Below, piece by piece: positions 18,207 to 28,400 of a stretch of 64,000 nt of DNA. Every line of letters begins with the position of its first letter. The stretch's first letter is position 1. The DNA comes from Bacteroidota bacterium. GTDB lineage: Bacteria; Bacteroidota; Bacteroidia; Chitinophagales; LD1. The stretch covers positions 1 to 64,000 of the forward strand of contig JAFDYN010000020.1 in the NCBI GenBank assembly GCA_018267385.1, read 5' to 3'. The notes beneath the pieces were generated by a model that saw only the letters and a program-made list of their open reading frames with translations, had not been told where the DNA came from and ran no database searches. The position numbers were made by a program, and so were the translations under genes.

Positions 18207-18970
18207 TGGACGTGCTGGTTTATGATAAAACTTTTGAGGGTTTCCTCTCGGCTGTATTCTACGTCTACGAGTACAAACTGATGGACGTGCATATCTGCAA
18301 AGAACCACCTACGACTGTCATGTTTGGCAATACGATCCGTATAGATACCGATGAGGCCAAAGCTAAACGCGTATGGTCTGGTCTTTCCAAAAAGCTTTCG
18401 CGCGAAGGCCTTCAATCGATTTATCACGCCTACCTGGCTGATACACTACAGGAGGAGGACACGATGCTGGCCTACATTCGTCATGCGCTATCCAGTGATC
18501 GGAATATTGAGAAGGACTACTCCCACTTTGCTGTACTGCGTATGCAGCGCGTAGACCGCATGGTACACCGCGAGCGCCACCGGATGAAAGCCTTCATCCG
18601 CTTCAAACTGACTAAGGATAACATCTTTTACGACGGCATCGAGCCGGACTTTAACGTGATCCCACTCATACGCGAGCATTTCGAGAAGCGCTATGCCGAC
18701 CAGCAGTGGATCATTTATGACCTCCGCAGGGGTTTTGGTATTTATTACAACCTCAAAACGGTAGAGACCATCACGATCACATTCAGCGAGGAAAGCCAGG
18801 GTACAGACAGCGTGCTATGGATGGACCAGAATGAATCGTTGTATCAGACCCTCTGGCAGCAATATTTCAAGAGTACCAACATAGCCAGCCGCAAGAACAT
18901 GAAGCTGCACATCCGCCATGTGCCAAAGCGGTATTGGAAGCATCTGACAGAGAAAGGATTTTCTGAGTGA
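18206..18970 (+). CDS. TIGR03915-family putative DNA metabolism protein
   Basis: 254 residues from MDVLVYDKTFEGFLSAVF. The N-terminal YDKTFEGFLSAVFYVYEYKL, the central YSHFAVLRMQRVDRMVHRERHRMKAF and FYDGIEPDFNVIPLI, and RRGFGIYYN are characteristic of the partner protein that always accompanies the radical SAM enzyme. In many bacteria it is fused to a uracil-DNA-glycosylase-like domain; here the protein ends shortly after CHIRHVPKRYWKHLTEK-type sequence, so the glycosylase is absent. The start overlaps the stop of the radical SAM gene (TGATG). Role in DNA repair or modification is inferred from the family. Confidence 0.88.
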   Translation: MDVLVYDKTFEGFLSAVFYVYEYKLMDVHICKEPPTTVMFGNTIRIDTDEAKAKRVWSGLSKKLSREGLQSIYHAYLADTLQEEDTMLAYIRHALSSDRNIEKDYSHFAVLRMQRVDRMVHRERHRMKAFIRFKLTKDNIFYDGIEPDFNVIPLIREHFEKRYADQQWIIYDLRRGFGIYYNLKTVETITITFSEESQGTDSVLWMDQNESLYQTLWQQYFKSTNIASRKNMKLHIRHVPKRYWKHLTEKGFSE

Positions 18971-18988
18971 GGGCTTCGTTCCGAAAAC

Positions 18989-19016
18989 AGAATGCCCGGT
19001 TCGTACCGGGCATTCT
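18989..19016. terminator. Bidirectional-looking terminator between convergent genes
   Basis: A perfect 11-base inverted repeat, AGAATGCCCGG and CCGGGCATTCT, around TTCGTA. On the minus strand it is followed by GTTTTCGG, so it suits the giant adhesin gene as well as the radical SAM operon. Confidence 0.8.
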
Positions 19017-19038
19017 GCGAGAATCATTGTATCGTGTT

Positions 19039-22000
19039 TTACCGCATCAGGGTCACGGTACCACTCAGGTGTACGGTCTTCTGCACATGATTTTCCAAAC
19101 CGCTAAACTCCAGCATGTACGTATAGACCTCCAGTGGTTGAGGTTCCCCTTTGTATGTGCCATCCCATTTTGCATTCAGAGAGGTACTTTCAAAGATGAG
19201 CTGTCCCCACCGGTTGTAGATGCGCATGAGCAGTGAGGTAGGATTCTGGCACTGCATGATAGGGCCGTAGGAGTCATTGCGTCCGTCCCCGTTAGGAGTG
19301 AAGGCATTGGCCATGACGATGCGGCATTCGCAGTCCTGGAAGGCTACGATCACAGAGTCACTCAGCGCCCCGCAGAGATTTGTCACATCTACATGGTAGA
19401 GTGTGCTGCCTGCGCCTGCAGGATCAGCCGTGATATACACTATAGGAGTGGTGGCGCTGATACCGGTCCACTGATAGGCGGTAGCATTGGCAGTGGTGGC
19501 ATCCAGTGTCACAGTATCGCCGGTGCACGGCGAGAGGCTGTCAGGTAGGGTCAGTGTACCCAGCACAGCGCGCGCACCGATAGTGATACTGGCCGTGCCT
19601 GAGCAGCTACCGGCTGTCACCGTCACAGTGTAGGTGCCATTTGTAGCGCTCAGTGTGGGCTGCGTAGATCCGCTGCTCCATACATAGGCAGTAGCGCCTG
19701 CGGTGGTAGCATCGAGTGTGACTGTAGTGCCGGGACATACCGCAGTATCCGTACTAGAGATCACCGGCGCAGGATTAGGCAGCACAGTAGTGGTCACCGG
19801 CGCAGATGCTGCACTCTGGCAGCCCAGCTGCGTAGTGACTACAGTGAAAGTCCCCGAGGTCGAGACGGCAATAGTCGTTGTCGTAGCACCGTTGCTCCAC
19901 AGGTTGCCTGTGGCCGCGCTGCTGGTCAGTGTCACACTACCGCCCTGGCAGAAAGTGAGCGGCCCGGAGGCTGTGATGGCAGGCGTAGCCGGTATCGGAT
20001 TTACAGTGACCACTGCTGCTGCAGAGGCCGGGCTGGTGCATCCACCTGATGTTTCTGTCACGGTATAGCTGCCGGCTGCATAGACTGTGATGCTTTGTGT
20101 AGTAGCACCTGTGCTCCATGTATTACCGCCGGTGGCGCTGCTCGTCAGCACCACGCTATCTCCCTGGCAGAAGGTGAGCGGTCCGCCACTGATGGTCGGT
20201 GCCGTTGGTCCGCCATTGACATTTACTGTGACGCTATCTATATAGGTGCAGCCTTTGCTGTCTGTGATGGTCACGATATACAGCCCGCCATTCAGTCCGG
20301 TGATGGTCGCAGAGGTTTGTGCATTGTTCCATGCATATGTATAGCCGCCATTGCTACCGCTCACGGTCACGCTCGCGGTGCCATTGCTCACGCCGCAGTC
20401 TGCGTTGGTAGAGGCATGAGATACGGTATATGGTGTTGGTTGCGTCACTGACACAGTCACGGTGTCTGCGCAGCCTGCTCCATCGCTTACTATGGCTGTA
20501 TAGGTTACTCCCGGCCGCAGGCCATATGCGCTGTCAGTAGCGGCGCCGCTGATGCCGGCTGCAGGCGTCCATGCGTAGACGAGTGGCGCCGTACCTCCGC
20601 TCACATTGATGTGTGCAGAGCCATCATTAGCGCCATTGCAGCTCACATTGATGGTCGTGCCTGCAGTTGCATTCACGGCTGGTGACACTGTCACGGTACT
20701 GGTGCTGCTGGCGGTACACCCATTGGCATCAGATACGCCTACGGTATAGGTACCTGCCGGTAGGTTGGTCCTCGTAGCCCCCAGTGCAAAGTCTGTCCAC
20801 GCATATACATATCCCGGCGTGCCACCTGTAGCGGTGATCTGTATCTGGCCGTTGCTCTGGCCGCAGGTAGCGTTGGTCACAGTTGCGGTCAGGCTCAGGG
20901 CGGAGGCCGGCTGGCTGATATTGAATGTCACGATACCTGAGCATCCTGCCTGGTCGTCTACGGTCACAGAGTAGGTGCCTGCTGCCAGGCTCGATGCAGA
21001 TGCGGTGGTGCTCACGTTTGGAGACCAGGTGTAGACATATGGTGTGGTGCCGCCCGATGCCGTGACCTGAGCAGCGCCCGTAGTGCCACCATAGCAGTTG
21101 ACATTGGTCTGAGAACCCTGCGATACACTGAAGCCACTCGTAGAAGCTATAGATCCTGACGTGGCAAAAGTACAGCCATGCGCATCCGTCACAGTGACAT
21201 TATAGGTGCCCACGCCGAGATTGATGGCAGTGGCTGTAGTGCTGACATTGGGAGACCACACGTAGGTGTAGCCCGACGTGCCGCCTGCCGGTGTGATAGT
21301 GATCTGACCTGTACTGCTGCCGCAGCTCGTAGCAGTAGTGGCTGCTGTCGCAGAAAGCGCCGCTGCAGGCTGCGTGATAGTGAAAGAAGCAGATGCACTG
21401 CATCCGCCGGCATCTCTGACTGTCACGGTATATGTGCCTGCAGTGAGCCCCGTAGCAGAATCGACAGTGCTGCCACCGGCAGACCAGGTATAGGTCAGCG
21501 GTGCGGTGCCACCTGTCACGGTCACATGGGCCACCCCATTGCTGCCGCCGTAGCAGCTCACATTGGCCTGCGGCCCTGTAGCTGCCGTCACCGGTGTGGA
21601 GACAGCGAGTGTAGCACCTGTAGTGGCCGTGCAGCCGTGGCTGTCTGTCACGGTGATGCTATATGTATTTGGCGCGAGATTCAGCGCGGAGTCTATACTG
21701 CTCACATTCGGTGACCAGCTATAGGTATAGGCCGGAGTACCACCGGTAGCGCGCACCACTATTTCCCCGTTATTGTTTCCACAGGTAGGTTGCATGGTAG
21801 TATTGGTCAGTGCAAGTGCCGTAGCTGGCTGGGTGATCGTAAATGATGCTGTGCCTGTACAGCCATTTGCATCTCTTACGGTCACTGTATAGGTGCCTGC
21901 ACTGAGATTGCGGGCAGAGTCGGCAGTACTCACGTTAGGTGACCAGGTGTAGGTGACCGGCGCTGTAGCCCCTGATACAGTCACGTGTGCCACACCATTA

Positions 22001-23841
22001 CTGCCGCCATTGCAGCTTACGTTGGTCTGCGGCCCTGCGCTCACTGTGATAGCAGAGGCCGATGAAACAGTAGCCGCCACTACGGTCGAGCAGCCATTGG
22101 CATCTGTCACGGTCACACTATAGTTGCCTGCAGCGAGGTTGGTCGCAGAGTCGGTAGTGCTCACATTGGGGGACCATACATAGGAGTAGCCCGGTGTACC
22201 ACCTGTGGTCGAGATCACGATCTTGCCGGTATTGGTAGTACAGCCCGCGGGTAGATTGGTCTGCACGGTACCGGCTACATTGGTCGTAGGGCCCGTGATG
22301 GTAAAGGACGCCGTGCCCGTACAGCCGCTGGCATCTGAGACCGTCACCGTATAGGTGCCTGCAGCCAGGCCCGATGCAGAGTCGGTCGTGCTTACGTTCG
22401 GCGACCATGTATAGGTCAGAGGCGCTGTGCCCCCGGTATGGTTCACCTTGGCAAATCCTGAAGCATTTCTCGCGCAGGCTACATTCACGGTACGGCCCGG
22501 TGTCACCACCAGGTTGCACGCATTGCACGGCGAGAGCGTGGCGATATTCCATGAGGTCACTGTAGTGCCGGCATTATCTATCACACGCAGCGTGTCAGTA
22601 CCGGCAGGCGGGGTGTAGGTAGTAGCAGCTCCTGTGCTGACAGTTTTCCAGCCATAGGTAGTGACCCACGTACCGCCCAGGCACAGCGTACCAAACACGA
22701 TGCCACCCTGGCATACAGTGCCTGTACTATCCCATACCTGCCAGGTATAGGGTGCGGTGCCGCCGGATACCGTGAGGGAGCCATTCGTATTGCGGCACAG
22801 GGTGGTAGGGCAGGCGGCATTGACTGACACCGAGGCCGTCTGCACGCATCCTGTAGCATCAGTGACAGATACGGTATACGAACCTGCACCGAGATTGGAC
22901 AGCGTGGTGCCTGAGCCGCCCGGCGCAGACCATGCATAGCTGAATGGTGTAGTACAGCCCTGCGCATTGATACTCACACTACCATTGTTGCTGCCGCAGG
23001 TGGCATTCACAGAGTCTGTAAGTATGGTGATACCGCACTGGTTAGGCTGAGCTATGGAGATATTGACATCATCTATGTAATAGTAGATGTATGGATTGAA
23101 GGTGTTGCAGTTTAGCGAGACATAGTTTGTGTTATTGTCATTCTTAAAGTTTCCGATAGTGAAATACTGCTCACCACCGGCAGCCGTATAGATCCACTGT
23201 ATAGGGATCCAGCGGAGCGTATCCATGATAGCCGGGCCGCACATATTTAGCTGCGGCGTCACAGGTATGAGTTGATTGCTAGGGCATGCATTGTGCAGGT
23301 ATTGTGTATTGCTGAAGTATACCCCGATACTGTTGCTGCCCCACATCACGCCCTCCGGCAGGCTGACGTAGAATCGCACCAGGTACTTCTGTCCTGCTAC
23401 CAATGGTGCAGATGTTTGTCCTTCTATGTATTCACGGTAGTTATCGTTCAGGTGCGTACAGCCTACAAATCCCTCACTGAGGATGATACCCGCATGGTGT
23501 GTACCGGTGCGCGAGGCCTGGTAGCCCAGCAGGCCATTAGGGCTATTGGCTCCGCCTATCGCAGGCGCGCAGCCTGCATAGAGGTCAGGAGAGGAGCAGC
23601 TGTCAGCGCCCGTGTTGGTACTGTTCCAGTTCGTTGCCAGGTTAAACTGGCTGATACCTACAGGGCAGCTGGACGTAGTCTCAAAGCTGGGATTGAGTAC
23701 CAGGTTTTGTGCGCGTAGCTCAGCATGAAAACAACAAATAATGAGCAACGCTGCTATGATAGGAAGTCGGGAAAATACTGCGCTGAAGGTGGTAGAAAAT
23801 GATGACGCTCCAGTCGAAAACCGGGTAGATAGTTGTTTCAT
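19039..23841 (-). CDS. Giant SprB-repeat adhesin with type B T9SS C-terminal domain
   Basis: 1600 residues. N-terminal signal peptide (hydrophobic segment, cleavage near LRAQ, about residue 45), a CBM-like beta domain opening NLVLNPSFE, then about 11 SprB-like repeats (residues about 280-1150; typical unit NVSCNGGSNG ... GGTAP.TYTWSPNVSTTDS ... GTYTVTVTDANGCT). Three Ig-like repeats follow (GGPLTFCQGDSVVLTSSA). The C-terminal 90 residues (VMANAFTPNGDGRNDS ... IYNRWGQLIFES ... KWDGTYKG) are the CHU_C/type B sorting domain for type IX secretion. Predicted cell-surface protein in adhesion or gliding. Near-identical repeat units could recombine. Confidence 0.93.
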   Translation of the reverse strand: MKQLSTRFSTGASSFSTTFSAVFSRLPIIAALLIICCFHAELRAQNLVLNPSFETTSSCPVGISQFNLATNWNSTNTGADSCSSPDLYAGCAPAIGGANSPNGLLGYQASRTGTHHAGIILSEGFVGCTHLNDNYREYIEGQTSAPLVAGQKYLVRFYVSLPEGVMWGSNSIGVYFSNTQYLHNACPSNQLIPVTPQLNMCGPAIMDTLRWIPIQWIYTAAGGEQYFTIGNFKNDNNTNYVSLNCNTFNPYIYYYIDDVNISIAQPNQCGITILTDSVNATCGSNNGSVSINAQGCTTPFSYAWSAPGGSGTTLSNLGAGSYTVSVTDATGCVQTASVSVNAACPTTLCRNTNGSLTVSGGTAPYTWQVWDSTGTVCQGGIVFGTLCLGGTWVTTYGWKTVSTGAATTYTPPAGTDTLRVIDNAGTTVTSWNIATLSPCNACNLVVTPGRTVNVACARNASGFAKVNHTGGTAPLTYTWSPNVSTTDSASGLAAGTYTVTVSDASGCTGTASFTITGPTTNVAGTVQTNLPAGCTTNTGKIVISTTGGTPGYSYVWSPNVSTTDSATNLAAGNYSVTVTDANGCSTVVAATVSSASAITVSAGPQTNVSCNGGSNGVAHVTVSGATAPVTYTWSPNVSTADSARNLSAGTYTVTVRDANGCTGTASFTITQPATALALTNTTMQPTCGNNNGEIVVRATGGTPAYTYSWSPNVSSIDSALNLAPNTYSITVTDSHGCTATTGATLAVSTPVTAATGPQANVSCYGGSNGVAHVTVTGGTAPLTYTWSAGGSTVDSATGLTAGTYTVTVRDAGGCSASASFTITQPAAALSATAATTATSCGSSTGQITITPAGGTSGYTYVWSPNVSTTATAINLGVGTYNVTVTDAHGCTFATSGSIASTSGFSVSQGSQTNVNCYGGTTGAAQVTASGGTTPYVYTWSPNVSTTASASSLAAGTYSVTVDDQAGCSGIVTFNISQPASALSLTATVTNATCGQSNGQIQITATGGTPGYVYAWTDFALGATRTNLPAGTYTVGVSDANGCTASSTSTVTVSPAVNATAGTTINVSCNGANDGSAHINVSGGTAPLVYAWTPAAGISGAATDSAYGLRPGVTYTAIVSDGAGCADTVTVSVTQPTPYTVSHASTNADCGVSNGTASVTVSGSNGGYTYAWNNAQTSATITGLNGGLYIVTITDSKGCTYIDSVTVNVNGGPTAPTISGGPLTFCQGDSVVLTSSATGGNTWSTGATTQSITVYAAGSYTVTETSGGCTSPASAAAVVTVNPIPATPAITASGPLTFCQGGSVTLTSSAATGNLWSNGATTTTIAVSTSGTFTVVTTQLGCQSAASAPVTTTVLPNPAPVISSTDTAVCPGTTVTLDATTAGATAYVWSSGSTQPTLSATNGTYTVTVTAGSCSGTASITIGARAVLGTLTLPDSLSPCTGDTVTLDATTANATAYQWTGISATTPIVYITADPAGAGSTLYHVDVTNLCGALSDSVIVAFQDCECRIVMANAFTPNGDGRNDSYGPIMQCQNPTSLLMRIYNRWGQLIFESTSLNAKWDGTYKGEPQPLEVYTYMLEFSGLENHVQKTVHLSGTVTLMR

Positions 23842-23984
23842 GAATGGTGAAGGGTTTAGCCGTTTAAATCTACGCTATCCCCCCTTGTTATCCAAACAAT
23901 TTTTTAAGCATTCCTTAATATTCAGTGACAAGCCATCTTTTTTATATATAAAAATCAGATGATGCAGAAGCCCGTAGCATTAGA

Positions 23985-23992
23985 TAGATTTG
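23985..23992 (+). promoter_or_regulatory. -7 element 4 bases before the GH5 start codon
   Basis: TAGATTTG matches TAnnTTTG exactly. It is followed by TACT and ATG, so the predicted transcript starts at or within a base or two of the start codon. Confidence 0.45.
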
Positions 23993-23996
23993 TACT

Positions 23997-25373
23997 ATGA
24001 AAAAGATAGTAGCTGTTTGGATTGCCACAGTGCTCGGGGTAGTGGCTGATGCTCAGGTAGTAGCGCCGATCAGAGATGCATATGGCCGCACCGTGATACT
24101 GCACGGCCTCAATACGGCAGGCGGGGCCAAGAACTCGCCCGGCCACCAGCCGTGGATACAGGAGAAAGATGTAGAGCGTGAGCATCGCGACCTGGGCTGG
24201 AATGCGGTACGTTACCTTGTATTCTGGGGTGCCATAGAGCCAAAGAAGGACTCCTTTGATGAAGCCTATCTGGCCAAAGTGCGTGAACGGGTGAAGTGGT
24301 ATACCGACAGGGGTATGTATGTGATCATAGACATGCATCAGGATGTATACGGCTACGGCGTGGGCGATAATGGTGCTCCTGAGTGGGCAGCTACCTATAC
24401 GCGCATCAAAAACCTGATACCTGACAAGTGGCCCTGGTGGATGCAGAATATGGAGCCGAAGGTGATACACTCCTTTGTTACTTTCTGGAAATATAAAAAG
24501 CGCAAGGAGCTGCAGGACCACTACATAAGGTCATGGCTCAGGGTAGTAGACCTGCTGCGTGACGATCCCTACGTGATAGGCTATGACCTGATGAATGAGC
24601 CGCATGGAGGCAAGGTGATCAAAACGCTCGCAGGCGGTTTTGAGCGGCAGTGGCTCACGGCTATGTACAAAAGGCTGATACCCGCCATACGCCGCGAGGA
24701 TACCATGCGGTATATATTTTTTGAGCCGCGTTCTTTCGGTACCAACTTTGGTATGCCCTCACACTTGCCAAAGGTAAATGACACGATCGTACACAAGATG
24801 GTCTATGCTCCGCACTGCTATATGAAGTTTGTAGATATAGGTGGTGATTACAAACCAAAGGACAAAAAGAGCCTGGCCAAATGGTTTCGCCGTCGCGACC
24901 GCGAGACACAGATGCAGCAGTCCTCACTGCTGCTGGGTGAGTTTGGCCTTTCATCACAAAAGAAAGACTTTGACAAGTACACACAGGATATCCTCGCAGG
25001 TATGGATCAGCGGCAGGCGTCATGGACCTATTGGTCAGGAGATCCGGGCGGCTGGGGCCCGCTGAACCGTGATCTCACGCCATCGCCTATGATGTGGCAA
25101 CTGTTGCGTGTTTTCCCGACAGCGGTAGCGGGCCAGTTGGTTTCTTTTCATTTTGATCCTGCTGCTAAGATCTTTGAGATGGAGTATATCAGCGATGATA
25201 GCATCAAGGCTCCTACACTGATCTCCGTACCACGCCTGTCTATGGGAGATACATATCACTGGACTGTCTCCGGCGCAGAGCACTACATAGCCAGCCGCGA
25301 TGCTGCCAATAATAACCTTCAGATCATGGTGTCCGACCCGCATGCCCGTATCAGGGTCACGATCCGCCCATAA
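23997..25373 (+). CDS. Secreted GH5 glycoside hydrolase, endoglycoceramidase-like
   Basis: 458 residues with a signal peptide (MKKIVAVWIATVLGVVADAQ). The (beta/alpha)8 GH5 core contains ILHGLNTAG, WNAVRYLVFWGAIEP, VIIDMHQDVYG, the acid/base Glu in GYDLMNEPHGG (about residue 200) and the nucleophile Glu in LLGEFGLSS (about 313). DMHQDVYG and YDLMNEP resemble endoglycoceramidase-type enzymes that release glycans from sphingolipids; activity on another beta-glycoside is possible. A small C-terminal beta domain follows. It sits alone between two giant surface proteins. Confidence 0.88.
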   Translation: MKKIVAVWIATVLGVVADAQVVAPIRDAYGRTVILHGLNTAGGAKNSPGHQPWIQEKDVEREHRDLGWNAVRYLVFWGAIEPKKDSFDEAYLAKVRERVKWYTDRGMYVIIDMHQDVYGYGVGDNGAPEWAATYTRIKNLIPDKWPWWMQNMEPKVIHSFVTFWKYKKRKELQDHYIRSWLRVVDLLRDDPYVIGYDLMNEPHGGKVIKTLAGGFERQWLTAMYKRLIPAIRREDTMRYIFFEPRSFGTNFGMPSHLPKVNDTIVHKMVYAPHCYMKFVDIGGDYKPKDKKSLAKWFRRRDRETQMQQSSLLLGEFGLSSQKKDFDKYTQDILAGMDQRQASWTYWSGDPGGWGPLNRDLTPSPMMWQLLRVFPTAVAGQLVSFHFDPAAKIFEMEYISDDSIKAPTLISVPRLSMGDTYHWTVSGAEHYIASRDAANNNLQIMVSDPHARIRVTIRP

Positions 25374-25409
25374 AAAAAAGGGCCACAAGTTTATCACCTG
25401 CGGCCCTTA
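25371..25409 (-). terminator. Terminator of the 1781-residue protein gene
   Basis: On the minus strand AAGGGCC and GGCCCTT arms are followed by a run of eight T. It lies 23 bases past the gene stop codon, between convergent genes. Confidence 0.85.
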
Positions 25410-25431
25410 GATCTCGTTTATCAGTATCCTT

Positions 25432-28400
25432 TTATCGGAAAAGTGTCAGCTTGCCCTGCTTGCATATTTCCGGTGTCACGTCTTTCTCTCTAGAGCATAC
25501 ATACCAGAGGTATACTTCTGATGGCATGGCTGCGCCTTTGTAGGTACCATCCCATCCCTTGGTGATATCATTGGTCTCGTACACTTTCTCCCCCCACCTG
25601 TTGTAGATGGTCATGGAGAAGGAGTACACAGGGCAGGAGTAGATCGCCTTAAACTCATCATTCTTGCCGTCGCCATTTGGCGTGAAGGCATCTGCTATAG
25701 CTACCCCGCAGGCGCTGTCGCACTTCACTCCGGTGATGATCTGCGTGAGTGTGGTCACACAGCCATTCCTGGTAGCAGATACCTGATAGGTGCCTGAGTC
25801 AGATACTGTGATCGTGGCTGTGAGTGCAGATGGCACTGTCACACCGGTGCTCCATACGAAGTTTATCAGAGAGTCGGCCACGGCTGTCAGCTGAGCAGAG
25901 TCTGGTTTATCAAAGCAGATATTGTCAGTGCTGGTCGTGAGAGCAAATCCCGGTATCGAGTTTGGCGATGGTGCCAGGCTGTCAGACAGGGTTACAGTAC
26001 AGTTGTGTGAATCCGTCACGGTCAGTACATAGGTGGCAGTGCAGAGGTTGCTATTGGTAGCCGTACTAGCTCCATTGCTCCATGTGTAGGTATACGGAGG
26101 GAATCCATCCGTGACCGTAGCTATCTCCGTACCATCACACTTCTGCGGGCAGCTCTCTATGGTGCCCGCCAGAGACAGGCGCAGCGGCACTCCGGCAGAT
26201 GGGATGGTATCATAGATAGTCTGAGGGCAGTTAGATGCATCGGTCACTGTCAGCGTATACGGCCCTGCACACATATTGCTATCCCTGGCAGAGGTAGGTC
26301 CGTTGCTCCATACAAATGCGTATGGCGGAGTACCATTGCTCACGGTAGCCACACTGCTCGCATTGCAGTAGCCCGGGCATGTCTCCGGTACATTGGCCAG
26401 CGTCACATTGAGGGCCGGCACATTGGCACTGATGGTCACGCCACCGGTGCCTGTACAGCCATTCTGGTCCGTCACAGTGATATCATAGTGGCCGACACAG
26501 AGATTCGTTGGGTGATTGATAGCCGGTGATACTGCCGGGCTCCACACATAGGTGAAGTTGCCCGTACCTCCCTGGCCATCTATCGTAGCCGTACCGGTAC
26601 ATGCGCTGCCACATTGCGTAGCGGTACTATCCAGTGTCACTACCTGCAGCAGCTGCGGATCGGTCAGCGTCTGAGACGTCGTCACACTGCAGCCGTTGGC
26701 ATCGGTCACCGTCACAGTGTATGATCCTGCACACAGGCTGTACACACTGTCTATAGTGGATGAGGTGGTCCATGCATATGTATATGGTGAGGTACCGCCT
26801 ATGGCACGTACTTTCAGCGCACCGTTGCAGTCGCCATGGCAGAGCGGAGCGATAGTATTTGTGACAAAAGCCTGCACACCGCCATTGGCGCTGATGGCTA
26901 CTACACCCGTCACAGAGCAGGTAGATCCCTGCGGCGTCACTGTCACACTGTAGTTGCCCGCCGGCTGGCTGCTGATAGTAGCAGTAGTAGCGCCCGTAGG
27001 GCTCCACTGGTAGGTATAGGTACCTGCCGGTGTAGGTGTCACTGTAGCGCCACCGTTGCTGCCGCACGTAGCCGGCACAGTGGTGAATGCCAGTGTAGCC
27101 GGTGTGAGCACGGTGATGGCGATAGAGGTATCAGCATGGCACCTGCCGCTCGCACTGAGGGCAGAGGCTACGTAGGTCGTTGAGTTCAGCGGATGGATGT
27201 AGACATCGGTGCCGGTAGGGTTGCTCACGCCACCTGCAGGAGTCCACATATAGGATGCGCCTGTACCCGTCAGTATGATATGAGCGCTATCTCCCGGGCA
27301 GAAAGAGGTCGTACCGGTATAGCTGATAGTAGGAGCAGGGTCTACCTGCAGCCAGGCCGTATCATACGGCGACCATCCGCAGCAGCTGGTCTTGATATTG
27401 GCCACTATCATGTAGAGGCCCGGAGTATTAAATGTCAGACCGGTCAGGTTCTGCTGGGTAGCACCGTAGTAAACACTCGGTGACAGTGCGCCACCAAAAT
27501 CCCAGCTGAAGGTATCGCCTGATGCGATCTGGAGGTTAAAGTTAGCACTGCTGCCCTGGCATACGAAGAAGGTATCTCCGTTCAGTACAGAGGCTGTAGA
27601 TTGTATCACCGGTATGAAGGAGCTCTGATCCAGCGCGATATTGACAAAGCCGGAGTACACGTTGGCGCTATAGGTGATATCCTTGCGGCCTATCACAGTG
27701 TACTGTGTCACCAGCTGCGTACCTGTACCTGTAGGTACGGTGGCATTGGCACCTGCATTCCAGTTGCCGGAGGCAGCAGAGGAGAGGGTATCGTTCCGAT
27801 TGGTACAGGAGATATTCGCCGCAAAGATCGTAGGCTGCGCTACCAGGCCAAAGGTGGTATCTGCTGTGGTCAGCGCGCTGCCACTGGCTATATATACACG
27901 CGTGCCTATACCGGCACCGCCGTTGCCGCCATTACCGCCGGCACCACCCGCGCCACCGTTACCACCATTGCCATAGAAATTCTGGCAGCCTGAGCCACCT
28001 GTATTGCCATTGCCTCCGGTACCGCCGGCACCACCGGCACCACCTGTGCCACCGGCACCGCCATTGCCTGCTGTGAGAGGTCCTATATTGCATTCTTGTA
28101 TCACGCCGTTGGCACCGTTGCTATTGATAAAGATGCCAAAGCAGTTGCCGCCGCCGTAGCCACCGGTACCGCCCGGTCCGCCACCGCCGCCGCTACCACC
28201 GCTACCGCCACCGGAGCCGCGCGTATTGAGAGCCGCTCCGCCGGTACCACCACCACCACCACCACCGCTACCGGTAGTACCTGCAGTACCATTGCCACCC
28301 TGGCCACCTGCGGTGAAGAAACCGCCGGATACTGTGCCAGCGCCACCTGCAGTGCCTGAGGTGCCGGCAGTGCCCGGAGCACCATCGCCGCCCGGCTGAG

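Noticed and set aside
20200-22990. Regular repeats resembling a CRISPR array
   Set aside because: The units are about 200-250 bases, coding and diverged; there are no short identical repeats with unique spacers. No CRISPR array or cas gene is seen in the window.
19703-23718. Several long frames antisense to the giant SprB-repeat gene
   Set aside because: They mirror the repeat DNA on the opposite strand and have no family features.
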